NCBI RefSeq assembly: GCF_006716485.1
Contig: NZ_VFPD01000001.1
Location: 2,958,008-3,022,007, forward strand
Direction: 5' to 3'
Length of the DNA stretch: 64,000 bases
Source: Chryseobacterium aquifrigidense
GTDB lineage: Bacteria > Bacteroidota > Bacteroidia > Flavobacteriales > Weeksellaceae
Notes under the pieces: generated by a model
Told to the model about the DNA's origin: nothing
Seen by the model: only the letters and a program-made list of their open reading frames with translations
Databases searched by the model: none
Part shown: piece after piece, positions 7,992 to 15,029 of the stretch
Position numbering within the stretch: the first letter of the stretch is position 1
How the letters are laid out: the number at the start of each line of letters is the position of its first letter
Position numbers and translations under genes: made by a program

Positions 7992-8792
7992 TCATTTATT
8001 AAAATCTTCAAATTTAATATTGAAATGGTAACTCATATCGTATTGGTCTTTTAAAATTTTTGCAATATGAGCCTTTCCAATATCCGTAATATTTTCCCAA
8101 TCATTTATGGCATCAAATTTTTTTAAGGTTTCTATATCTGATGCCTCTAACAATACTTTTCTTTTTTCGAAACTATCATTCATATAAACATTAAAATTAG
8201 CTCCATTAAGCATTCGTAAATCTATATTCTCGCTACTGAAGATTTTTGCGAAAATTTCTGAAATATTATCAATCTTAAGTGATTCTATTATTTCATTTTT
8301 TAAAAATCCAAGTTTATGTTGGCGACTATATTCCAAAGTCTGTTTTGAAATTCTTGTGGCTAAATCACCATTAAACGGATTGATAGTTTTGTCAAAACAA
8401 TTAACTATAGCTTTCATCGTAGCTTCTTCAAAGTGCTCTGGTCGAGTGTCCACAACATGAATTCCAATATTTGTTATTTCAAATTTCAGAAAAGTTGTTT
8501 TTCCTTTTATTCCTGAAACATAATTTGTAAAAAATGTTAATGTTTCATCTACAATTGATCTATGTCCAAAGTTGTAAGGAATTTGATTTTCACTTATGTT
8601 CCATAAAACTTCAGATCCATAATCAATATCGGACTTCTGCATAATTAATTCTATATGCGCATATCTATCGCTTCCGGTAAATTTTGCAACTAAACCTTTT
8701 CCTTCTATTGGTAATAAGTCCCATCCTACAATTTTTTGATTTATAGGGAATAAACTAGCAGATTGATAATTTCTTTTAAGATAAGTTTTCAT
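7992..8792 (-). CDS. unknown protein carried on a cassette-like module
   Basis: 266 residues, no recognised domain, no signal peptide or membrane segment. It starts 10 bases downstream of a consensus boundary motif (8802-8818) and ends just before an attC-like palindrome, so the module is almost all coding. The sequence is AT-rich and acidic or neutral. The middle contains VVDTRPEHFEEATMKAIVNC and the C-terminal third reads KFDAINDWENITDIGKAHIA, which looks like a helical domain. Probably cytoplasmic. Function is not assigned; cassette context suggests a defence or adaptive role only by analogy. Confidence 0.65.
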   Translation of the reverse strand: MKTYLKRNYQSASLFPINQKIVGWDLLPIEGKGLVAKFTGSDRYAHIELIMQKSDIDYGSEVLWNISENQIPYNFGHRSIVDETLTFFTNYVSGIKGKTTFLKFEITNIGIHVVDTRPEHFEEATMKAIVNCFDKTINPFNGDLATRISKQTLEYSRQHKLGFLKNEIIESLKIDNISEIFAKIFSSENIDLRMLNGANFNVYMNDSFEKRKVLLEASDIETLKKFDAINDWENITDIGKAHIAKILKDQYDMSYHFNIKFEDFNK

Positions 8793-8801
8793 TTATAGTC
8801 G

Positions 8802-8818
8802 ATCGTTTTTTGAGATTT
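8802..8818. repeat. boundary motif copy 5 (consensus)
   Basis: ATCGTTTTTTGAGATTT, exact. It lies directly upstream of the 7992-8792 gene. Confidence 0.8.
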
Positions 8819-8827
8819 ATATAATTT

Positions 8828-8851
8828 ATAATCTCTCATTGAAGAGATTAT
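8828..8851 (-). terminator. hairpin downstream of the HNH gene
   Basis: ATAATCTCT (8828-8836) pairs perfectly with AGAGATTAT (8843-8851). It lies 30 bases after the stop of the HNH gene. There is no strong T-run, so terminator function is uncertain. Confidence 0.4.
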
Positions 8852-8882
8852 ATCTAAAATCTAAATCTTCCATTCTATGAAT

Positions 8883-9593
8883 TTATACTAAAGTTGATAA
8901 ATTCATACTATTTTTATTTTTCAACACGACTTCTGCATTATATTTATTGATATGTAGATCCTGCATAAATGCATTAGTATGAAGCAGGTAGCTATATCCT
9001 CCATAATAAAACTCGTACAATCTGTATTTTCTATGTAGTTCCAGATCTGACTCCATAAAGTGAAGTTTAGGATTATCCAACTGCTCCTGATCAATAAGTA
9101 AAATAGGATACCGAGGCTTTAAGTAATATAAAGGTACATCATTTAAATTATATCGTGAAAACTCCCTGATAAAATTAAACTCTTCAGAATGAGAATCTCC
9201 ACAGATTCTTTCTCTTTCTTCTAAGAATATTTTATATATACCCCGCTTGAAACTTCTAGCAAAATTTTCTTGAAATTTGCTTTGAAGCTTATACTTCATT
9301 TTGATATTAATCTGTCTTCGTTGCAGATTTACCTTAAAATATTCTGAGCTGAACCTTTTGTAAGAAGAAATATTTTTACTATCTGAAATTAAAAATCTTG
9401 AAAGATTAAAAATCTCTTTGACTGCCAAATCCACAGATGGTTGAAAGCTTTGTTTTTTCCCAAACTCAAAGTTGCAGGAGTCACATACATTTAAGCAGAT
9501 GTTTTTTCCTCCTAATGATTGAGGAAAAGTGTGTGCTAGAGTATTAAAATTTACATCATGATCATTTCGGCTACACCAAATACATTTTTTCAT
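8883..9593 (-). CDS. HNH endonuclease-like protein
   Basis: 236 residues. The N-terminus has a zinc-bound HNH core: CIWC (4-7), AHTFPQSLGGK (20-30) and CDSCNFEFGK (37-46). These give two CxxC pairs and the 'H-x-x-P-x-S-L-G-G' plus 'CNxxxG' signature of the HNH_5 group. The remaining 190 residues are basic and of no known family and probably recognise the substrate. Such proteins nick or cut DNA and are common in mobile and defence regions. A degenerate boundary motif lies about 70 bases upstream (9663-9681). Whether it is active cannot be judged. Confidence 0.7.
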   Translation of the reverse strand: MKKCIWCSRNDHDVNFNTLAHTFPQSLGGKNICLNVCDSCNFEFGKKQSFQPSVDLAVKEIFNLSRFLISDSKNISSYKRFSSEYFKVNLQRRQINIKMKYKLQSKFQENFARSFKRGIYKIFLEERERICGDSHSEEFNFIREFSRYNLNDVPLYYLKPRYPILLIDQEQLDNPKLHFMESDLELHRKYRLYEFYYGGYSYLLHTNAFMQDLHINKYNAEVVLKNKNSMNLSTLV

Positions 9594-9662
9594 TTATTGT
9601 CATAATTTAAATTATGTAGTCAACGAAATAAAATTTCGTACTTTAAGATTAAACACTTACAA

Positions 9663-9681
9663 ATTGTTCTTTTGAGATTTT
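9663..9681. repeat. degenerate boundary motif
   Basis: ATTGTTCTTTTGAGATTTT resembles the 17-bp motif with several changes. It lies between the HNH and PIN modules. Confidence 0.4.
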
Positions 9682-9716
9682 TATATTTTCTATTACTTAC
9701 ATAGCGATGTATATTA

Positions 9717-10508
9717 TTATTCATAAGATTCTGGCTTCCAAAAATCATTAAAGTTTTCTAATTCTGCAATCATCGTCTTTTCAACATCTTTCAATTCGGT
9801 TGAAGTAGAAATACCAATTTCAGTTAATGCATCTGTTATCTTATCAGTTTTTTTTAATATTAATCGTCCAGTTCTTGAATGAAAATCTCTTTTTAAATAA
9901 GAAAAATTCTTAGTATAAGTATTATCCCTTCCTATAATAATTATATTTTCTTTAACATTTGAAAGAACAACTTCCCAATTAATCTCATCGCCAATAGAAT
10001 AATTAGGTGATGTCGGAGGATTGCCAATAAGCTTTCTTTTATGAGCTTTATTTAATATCTCATCAGTTGTATACAATAAAGTATTTAATCTTGTACATTC
10101 TCTTACCATATCTGTAAAAAATGCATAAACAGGATCTTTTTCAGGAGCTTCAAGTATCATATCCATAGCTCCAATAACCAATTTTCTTTTTTTATGATAA
10201 TCACTTAATGATTTGACTAATTCTGTAAATTCTTGTAAGTTTTCTAAAAATGCACTCGGTTTGTACAGGATATTTGAATCAAGTTCAAAAGCCTTTTTCA
10301 TTTCATTTATGACAACTTCTCTATTTCTTTCAAATTCTTGAATTATTTGATCAGTCAAAATAATTTTGTCAAAATGTTTCGCTAGTTCACTTAGTAATTT
10401 TATTGAATCTTTTTTACTTCTATAAAAATCTAAATAGATATTTGTATCGATGAGAATTTTTACTTTAGCAGATAGAGCTTCAGGAGTTTCTTTTTTTATT
10501 GCTTTCAT
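9717..10508 (-). CDS. PIN-domain protein (DUF4935-like ribonuclease)
   Basis: 263 residues. The PIN fold is indicated by ILIDTNIYLDFY (18-29, Asp21), an acidic helix IIQEFERNRE (55-64), SIGDEINWEVVL (171-182, Asp174) and IIIGRDNTY (190-198, Asp195). These are the usual metal-binding acidic positions of DUF4935-type PIN proteins, which are probable single-strand RNA nucleases. The ATG overlaps the TGA of the YegP-like gene by four bases (ATGA, 10505-10508), implying translational coupling. It could be the toxin of an uncharacterised pair; no classical antitoxin is adjacent. Confidence 0.75.
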   Translation of the reverse strand: MKAIKKETPEALSAKVKILIDTNIYLDFYRSKKDSIKLLSELAKHFDKIILTDQIIQEFERNREVVINEMKKAFELDSNILYKPSAFLENLQEFTELVKSLSDYHKKRKLVIGAMDMILEAPEKDPVYAFFTDMVRECTRLNTLLYTTDEILNKAHKRKLIGNPPTSPNYSIGDEINWEVVLSNVKENIIIIGRDNTYTKNFSYLKRDFHSRTGRLILKKTDKITDALTEIGISTSTELKDVEKTMIAELENFNDFWKPESYE

Positions 10509-10837
10509 AGTGTATAATCTTCAATTATAGCCGATGAAGCGTTCATTTTCACAGACTCAATTCCTATTTCCATCCCATTTTTAGATTCATACATCTGGCT
10601 GGTTCCGATGATTTCTCCACTAGATGCTTTTAGATTAAAATAATATCTACCATCTTTTGCAGATCTTCTTTCATATTTATCATCATTTTGAGAATTGAGC
10701 ACAACAGATTCAATTCCTTTTTTACAACCTTCTTTAGAGGAATAGCCTTCACTCACCAAAATAATTTGACCATTAATAGCTTTTAGGTTAAATTGATAAT
10801 CTCCTGTAAATCTTTTTGATATTACGAACTTTCCCAT
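10505..10837 (-). CDS. YegP-family (DUF1508) protein
   Basis: 110 residues made of two tandem DUF1508 units: FVISKRFTGDYQFNLKAING (4-23) with GYSSKEGCKKGIESV, and YYFNLKASSGEIIGTSQMY with NGMEIGIESVKMNA. This small alpha/beta family is widespread and its function is not established. It is the first gene of a two-gene unit with the PIN protein. In many genomes YegP proteins are solitary, so coupling to a PIN gene is unusual. A degenerate boundary motif is just upstream (10848-10864). Confidence 0.8.
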   Translation of the reverse strand: MGKFVISKRFTGDYQFNLKAINGQIILVSEGYSSKEGCKKGIESVVLNSQNDDKYERRSAKDGRYYFNLKASSGEIIGTSQMYESKNGMEIGIESVKMNASSAIIEDYTL

Positions 10838-10847
10838 TTATTTCTTT

Positions 10848-10864
10848 TATTTTTTAAGATTTTA
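10848..10864. repeat. degenerate boundary motif upstream of the YegP-like gene
   Basis: TTATTTTTTAAGATTTT has about 12 of 17 positions like the consensus. In AT-rich sequence this could be chance. Confidence 0.25.
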
Positions 10865-11323
10865 TTATTTTATTATTTTATAAAATGTTGCTTTACTGCC
10901 TATACTAAAAGCTTTCATAATTTCCTCAATTGAAACATTCTTACTTTCATAAGAGCTCTTTACTAAAGGTGCGATTTTTTTATATTTTTCGGTCATACCC
11001 TTTGGTCTTCCTCCGTTTTTACCTCTTGCCCTAGCAGATTTCAATCCAGCATTTGTTCTTTCAATCAAAACATTTCTTTCGTGCTCAGCTAAAACACAGA
11101 AAATCTGGAAAATTAATTTTCCACTTGCTGAACTTGTATCAATGTTTTCAGAAATAGATTTAAAATGTATTCCTTTTTCGTTCAGCTCTGTCACAAACTG
11201 AATTAACCCAACTGTAGTCCTCCCAATCCTATCTAATCTCCATACGGTTAAGGTATCCCCTTTACGTACGAAATTTAATAAATCGTTAAGTTGCGGTTTT
11301 TCTGATTTAACACCACTAACTTT
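10865..11323 (-). pseudogene. 5'-truncated serine recombinase (resolvase/invertase)
   Basis: The frame begins directly at the 17-bp motif and reads KVSGVKSEKPQLNDLLNFV, then VWRLDRIGRTTVGLIQFV, SASGKLIFQIFCVLAEHERN, and ends in a C-terminal helix-turn-helix (SIEEIMKAFSIGSKATFYK). Compared with the intact recombinase at 13850-14458, the first 33 residues are missing, including the catalytic Ser9 region (YARVSTxxQ). A GTG at 11192-11194 could start a shorter protein but it would lack catalysis. The cut coincides with motif copy 6. Confidence 0.8.
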
Positions 11324-11340
11324 ATCGTTTTTTGAGATTT
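11324..11340. repeat. boundary motif copy 6 (consensus)
   Basis: ATCGTTTTTTGAGATTT, exact. It joins attC-like palindrome B to the truncated recombinase. Confidence 0.8.
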
Positions 11341-11348
11341 AATTTTAT

Positions 11349-11485
11349 CTAGAACGTTTCGGGGCTTTGCGATGGTGGGGCAATCGAAGCATAAATCTTC
11401 AATTTTGAACAAATGTTGAACCGAAGAAATACCGTTGAACTTTGCAGTTTCGCCTCACTATTGCAAAACCCTTGTTATAGGCAGC
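11349..11485 (-). repeat. attC-like imperfect palindrome B
   Basis: GGGGCTTTGCGATGGTG (11361-11377) pairs imperfectly with CTCACTATTGCAAAACCC (11454-11471). The outer boxes ATCTAGAAC and GTTATAGGC are near-complementary, as R'' and R' are in attC sites. The unpaired middle is about 75 bases. It follows the stop of the 11503-12354 gene by about 17 bases. A matching TTATAGGCAACTC lies just upstream of that gene (minus strand, about 12387-12400), so the gene is framed like an integron cassette. Confidence 0.6.
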
Positions 11486-11502
11486 TCTTCTGTCAATCAA
11501 CG

Positions 11503-12354
11503 TTACCATAGTTTCCATCTACTTTTGTTCTTTATCAATTCCTTTATAGTTAGTTTAGTTGTCGAACGAGGTTTTGTTTCTTCGGATTTAATTTGTTCGT
11601 CAACCGCCTGAATTATGTGGATGTCAAAATCCGCTACAAAACCAAACGTTGAACTATTTATGTCATACTTTTTCTGGACTTCTAAACTATCAGTTGTTTC
11701 AATTAGCTGAGCTATATGCTTATGTCGAATTGGAAGATACCATTTTACATTCGGTTTATTGTTCCAAATTGCAAAATTCATTACAAGAACTTCGGCATCT
11801 TCAAAGTCTTTTTTTGTCGGTTTATTCGATTGGTTTATTCTTGTTGTTGCAATTAAATTATGTCCATACTCATTATCTCTAATTGCTTCTAAAACAACTG
11901 CTCCACCAAAATTTCCGTTTTCGAGCTTAAAAGTCAAGCAGTCTCCTTTTTCAAAAACGGGCTGGCGAATTATTTTCTTTTTTCTTGATTTCGCTTTTGG
12001 TCTTTCTGTTTCTAAGTCCGCAAGAAATTTGTCGAGAACTACTTTACGTTTTTTAATTTCCTTTTCGTCAGCGTCAAGTTGTTGCCAAACTTCAAGTTCT
12101 GCTCCTGTTTCAATAATTGTTTTTACACGGTCAAAAATGTCTTTGTTGAGTTGTTTGCATTCCCATTGTGCTTTTGCCAACGCAAACCAAAAATTATTAC
12201 AATCATCATTATCGCTGATGATTTCTTGATTTTCAGCAATTAACTTGTTCGAAATTTCTGCCACGTCAAGTCCATCATTATACAGGCCGAAAAACTCACT
12301 GTAAATGTCAGCATAGGTGTCATTAGATGATATTGCTGTTCCCCAAGTTCCCAT
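11503..12354 (-). CDS. cassette-borne protein with DUF4259-like 'MGTWGT' start, function unknown
   Basis: 283 residues. The N-terminus MGTWGTAISSNDTYADIYSE follows the 'MGTWG...DND.AxD' pattern of DUF4259-like proteins, with FWFALAKAQWECKQL further on. A basic linker (RPKAKSRKKKIIRQP) leads to a second domain (FEKGDCLTFKLENGNFGGAV). I recognise this architecture as a recurrent hypothetical protein in Bacteroidota cassettes. It has no signal peptide. It is flanked downstream by attC-like palindrome B and upstream by a matching outer box. Its role is unknown; the two-domain form with a basic linker might suggest nucleic-acid contact. Confidence 0.65.
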   Translation of the reverse strand: MGTWGTAISSNDTYADIYSEFFGLYNDGLDVAEISNKLIAENQEIISDNDDCNNFWFALAKAQWECKQLNKDIFDRVKTIIETGAELEVWQQLDADEKEIKKRKVVLDKFLADLETERPKAKSRKKKIIRQPVFEKGDCLTFKLENGNFGGAVVLEAIRDNEYGHNLIATTRINQSNKPTKKDFEDAEVLVMNFAIWNNKPNVKWYLPIRHKHIAQLIETTDSLEVQKKYDINSSTFGFVADFDIHIIQAVDEQIKSEETKPRSTTKLTIKELIKNKSRWKLW

Positions 12355-12476
12355 ATTCTCTGTGTTGTGTCTGTCTTTTAGAGTTGCCTATAAAGTTCAA
12401 ATTTACGCATTATGTCAATCCAAACTATATGATATTCGCAAAGCCATTTATGCTACTAATATAAAATTTAATTTTG

Positions 12477-12493
12477 ATCATTTTTTGAGAATT
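12477..12493. repeat. boundary motif copy 7 (variant)
   Basis: ATCATTTTTTGAGAATT, three mismatches from the consensus. It lies between the MGTWGT module and the first HEPN-motif gene, just before the latter's stop codon. Confidence 0.5.
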
Positions 12494-12494
12494 A

Positions 12495-13163
12495 TTATTC
12501 AGTTAAGTCTAGTAATTTTTTGTCAATATTAATCATAATTCCATAGACTGTAATAAAGTAGTTAAGAGCCATTTGTTCCGAATATTTTTGTTGATATAGT
12601 TGAGAAAAAGTTGATGATAAAGTTGTTATTTTCTTTTTTTCTCCGAGTTGGATAGGCTCTCCTTTAATTAATGATTCTTTTACGTCATTTATATTAAACA
12701 TAAATCCTGTGAAATTTTCAGGAGCATCAATTAGTATTTTTTTTATTTCTGCATGAGAGAAAGGATTTCGTATTTTTTGTCTTAATGCAGTAAGTATAAC
12801 TTTTTCAGATTCCGTTATCAAATTTTGTTCTTCTGCAGCATCCAATGATTTAAATAAAATAAGATTATCGTACAAATCAATAGCCTCTAAAGTTTTTTGA
12901 TTATATGTTTCATGATTTGAATAATCTAAGCCCAAAGTATGTTTTTCAATTAGAGCAAATTTTATCATCCTTTCCAAAAAATGGTTTGTTCCTAAAATTG
13001 CTGTTTGAAATAATTCAAGTTGTAAATTCTGTAAAATTTCATTTCTTAAACTTGTTAATGGTAAGAAATGACGGGGTTTATGTAAAAAATAAGTTTTTAA
13101 ATTTCCATAATTTATTTCAACCATTTTAGTGTAATTAGGAATAAAATATGTTTTCATTGGCAC
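12495..13163 (-). CDS. HEPN-motif protein (candidate ribonuclease), unknown family
   Basis: 222 residues, largely helical. It carries RNPFSH at 132-137, fitting the HEPN nuclease signature R-x(4-6)-H with the common Arg-Asn start. A preceding helix (ESEKVILTALRQKI) fits the fold. HEPN proteins are RNases in many toxin-antitoxin and abortive infection systems. No nucleotidyltransferase (MNT) partner is adjacent, but a second HEPN-motif gene lies 92 bases upstream on the same strand. Motif-based assignment only. An internal Met at residue 3 is an alternative start. Confidence 0.55.
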   Translation of the reverse strand: MPMKTYFIPNYTKMVEINYGNLKTYFLHKPRHFLPLTSLRNEILQNLQLELFQTAILGTNHFLERMIKFALIEKHTLGLDYSNHETYNQKTLEAIDLYDNLILFKSLDAAEEQNLITESEKVILTALRQKIRNPFSHAEIKKILIDAPENFTGFMFNINDVKESLIKGEPIQLGEKKKITTLSSTFSQLYQQKYSEQMALNYFITVYGIMINIDKKLLDLTE

Positions 13164-13255
13164 CTTTTATTTTATTTATTAAGAAAAATATTATATCTAA
13201 TTTATAATCCAAGAAGCAAGATTTCTGAACAGCTCGTATTTTGGAATCTAAAGAT

Positions 13256-13792
13256 TTACTTATATAGCTCTTTAGTACGTTTTTTCCAATACTCATGTAA
13301 TTCATACCGTGTTGTAATAATTAAATTTATGATTTCTTTTAAAGAATCTTCAGAGAACTGTATATACTCTTGTTCCATCCCATTACTTGAAATCTTTAAG
13401 TTTACATAGGTATAACCATCGTCATCAGTATTTTCCCAATCAGCATGTACTACAAGGTTTCGTAATCTCCCCGTCTCTCTTAGATCTGCTATTAATTTTT
13501 GGTAGCCTTCAATCTTAATAGCACAACCGAGATGAAAATCATCACTAAATCTTTTAAATAAATCTACCTTAGTAGCATATGCCATTTTATGTAATACAAT
13601 TAGGCCCGTAGAATCTGATCTGTCTGTAAATATTTCACATATTATACTATCTAACGATTTTTCTAAACCATTAAAATACATTACTACTAGGCCGATAAGT
13701 GAGAGAGAACTATCCAAATATTTTTCTGCCTTTTCCTCATCTTCTATTTCATGATATAAATGTTGTACAAATACTTTCCTCTTTTGTTTCAT
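13256..13792 (-). CDS. second HEPN-motif protein, unknown family
   Basis: 178 residues. It has a helical segment IGLVVMYFNGLEKSLDSIIC (33-52), which resembles the first HEPN helix around an Asn/Glu pair, then RLRNLVVHADWEN with RNLVVH at 111-116. The spacing from helix to motif fits a HEPN nuclease of about 180 residues. It is separated by 92 bases from the other HEPN-motif gene; both are just downstream of the intact serine recombinase. Heterodimer formation or two independent toxins are both possible. No overlap or coupling is seen. Confidence 0.55.
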   Translation of the reverse strand: MKQKRKVFVQHLYHEIEDEEKAEKYLDSSLSLIGLVVMYFNGLEKSLDSIICEIFTDRSDSTGLIVLHKMAYATKVDLFKRFSDDFHLGCAIKIEGYQKLIADLRETGRLRNLVVHADWENTDDDGYTYVNLKISSNGMEQEYIQFSEDSLKEIINLIITTRYELHEYWKKRTKELYK

Positions 13793-13849
13793 AATATTGT
13801 AGATATTTCACCAAAAATATATTCTGTCTGCGTAATCTATTTGCGTATA

Positions 13850-14458
13850 TTATTGTTTTTTAATTGCCATTTTCTTTATTTCTTCATTTGTATGATTATC
13901 AAGAATTTTAGCATAACGATAAAACGTTGCTCTAGTCAAACCAAGTGGCTTGTAAATCTCCTCTGGAGCCTTAGTTGGATCTTTATACACAGACCGCATA
14001 ATTATTAACTTAGAAATTGTTTCTTTTGTATAACCTTTTGGTCTACCTCCCAATCTACCTCTCGCTCTGGCAGCTTGCAAACCAGCATTAGTTCTTTCTC
14101 TTATAAGTTCTCGTTCATATTCTGCTAGAGAAGCCATGAGGTTTAGAAATAATCTGCCATTAATAGTAGAAGTATCTACACCATCAACAAGACCTTTTAT
14201 TATAATTCCTTTGTCACTTAAACTTAGCACAAGATCAATAATATTTTTCAGGCTTCTCCCCAGCCGGTCTAATCTCCAAACATAAAGTTCATCACCTTCT
14301 CTAAACTGCTCTATCATTTTATCAAGTTCAGGACGATTCTTTGTTGCACCCGAAATTTTCTCTTGATAAATTTTCTCACAACCAACTTTTTCTAAGGCTT
14401 CAATTTGTAAATCCAAATTTTGGTCTTTGGTTGAAACCCGTGCATACCCAATTTTCAT
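13850..14458 (-). CDS. serine recombinase (resolvase/DNA invertase family)
   Basis: 202 residues, complete. The N-terminal catalytic domain shows MKIGYARVSTKDQ with nucleophile Ser9, Arg62, Arg65 and Arg68 in VWRLDRLGRS, and LMASLAEYERELIRERTNAG on helix E. The C-terminal helix-turn-helix is at about 145-190 (GRPKGYTKETISKL ... GLTRATFYRYAK). It is of Pin/Hin/Tn3-resolvase size, so it acts on short specific sites by double-strand exchange. It is at the right margin of the accessory island and may be its mobility enzyme. Its site is not known; the recurrent 17-bp motif is one candidate. Confidence 0.9.
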   Translation of the reverse strand: MKIGYARVSTKDQNLDLQIEALEKVGCEKIYQEKISGATKNRPELDKMIEQFREGDELYVWRLDRLGRSLKNIIDLVLSLSDKGIIIKGLVDGVDTSTINGRLFLNLMASLAEYERELIRERTNAGLQAARARGRLGGRPKGYTKETISKLIIMRSVYKDPTKAPEEIYKPLGLTRATFYRYAKILDNHTNEEIKKMAIKKQ

Positions 14459-14681
14459 ATTTTGTTACATTAAACTCATACTCTATAAATTTATGAAACT
14501 TTGTTTAATGATACGAGATTTTGAGAAATTAAAATAAAAAATAAAGTGTTCCGAATCAGTCAATTGTAAAAATCTCAAAATACCACCGAATAATCTATGC
14601 TACATTATAAGGGGAAATGGTCTAAAATATAAGATTAATAATTGGGGTAATAAATAGTAGTATTAAGAATTTAACTTTACC

Positions 14682-14740
14682 AATATTTCCAAATCATCAA
14701 CTAATTAATTCGATAATTGTTCATCTTGGATTACAAAAGC
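14682..14740 (+). repeat. 60-bp imperfect direct repeat, left copy
   Basis: Contains AAATCATCAA then AATTAATTCGATAATTGTTC. It aligns with 16719-16777 and, like that copy, runs directly into a hairpin. The pair flanks the 15030-16580 gene. Confidence 0.55.
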
Positions 14741-14764
14741 GTTGATTTTTAACGCTTTTGTAAT
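14731..14764 (+). terminator. strong hairpin, possible terminator
   Basis: TTACAAAAGCGTT pairs perfectly with AACGCTTTTGTAA around a 7-base loop, followed by a weak T stretch. Confidence 0.6.
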
Positions 14765-14941
14765 TTAATAACTCCAAAATTCATTATTAAAAATACTCGA
14801 AGTATTTTTAGAATATGCACGAAATATGTACGAATCAATTTATTCAGATATTTTTCAGACATTTTTATCGAACCTTCTTTATGATGAAAGAGGTAATATT
14901 CTCAAAAGCGGGATTAATGTTCTTTCATTGAAGTTTTTACC

Positions 14942-14949
14942 TATATTTG
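14942..14949 (+). promoter_or_regulatory. -7 box for the 15030 gene
   Basis: TATATTTG fits TAnnTTTG, about 80 bases upstream of the start codon. The -33 TTTG is not clear. Confidence 0.45.
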
Positions 14950-15029
14950 CGTGGTTTAATTCTGCTGAATTTCAGGATAAAACCGCTGACTCTATCGTCA
15001 AATATCAGAAATTAGTTAAATAAATAATT

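Larger units (their letters stand above)
14459..15029. other. intergenic region with direct-repeat copy, hairpin and promoter
   Basis: 571 bases without a convincing gene. A 65-codon frame at 14826-15023 overlaps a promoter and is rejected. It holds a degenerate GAGATTTTGAG stretch near 14516, one copy of a 60-bp direct repeat (14682-14740), a hairpin (14731-14764) and a -7 box (14942-14949). Confidence 0.6.

Noticed and set aside
7885..11485. Calling a complete integron
   Set aside because: No tyrosine integrase and no attI site are visible; only attC-like sites can be supported.
3772..12493. Boundary motif as a simple intrinsic terminator
   Set aside because: Only the first copy has a complementary arm; the others lack a stem, and the conserved ATCG and GAGATT parts exceed what a T-run needs.
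3772..12493. Boundary motif copies as a CRISPR array
   Set aside because: Spacing is irregular (hundreds to thousands of bases), the motif is short, and no cas genes are present.
14826..15023. 65-codon frame just before the Delta-60 gene
   Set aside because: It overlaps the TATATTTG promoter box and the 5' leader of the 15030 gene and resembles no family.
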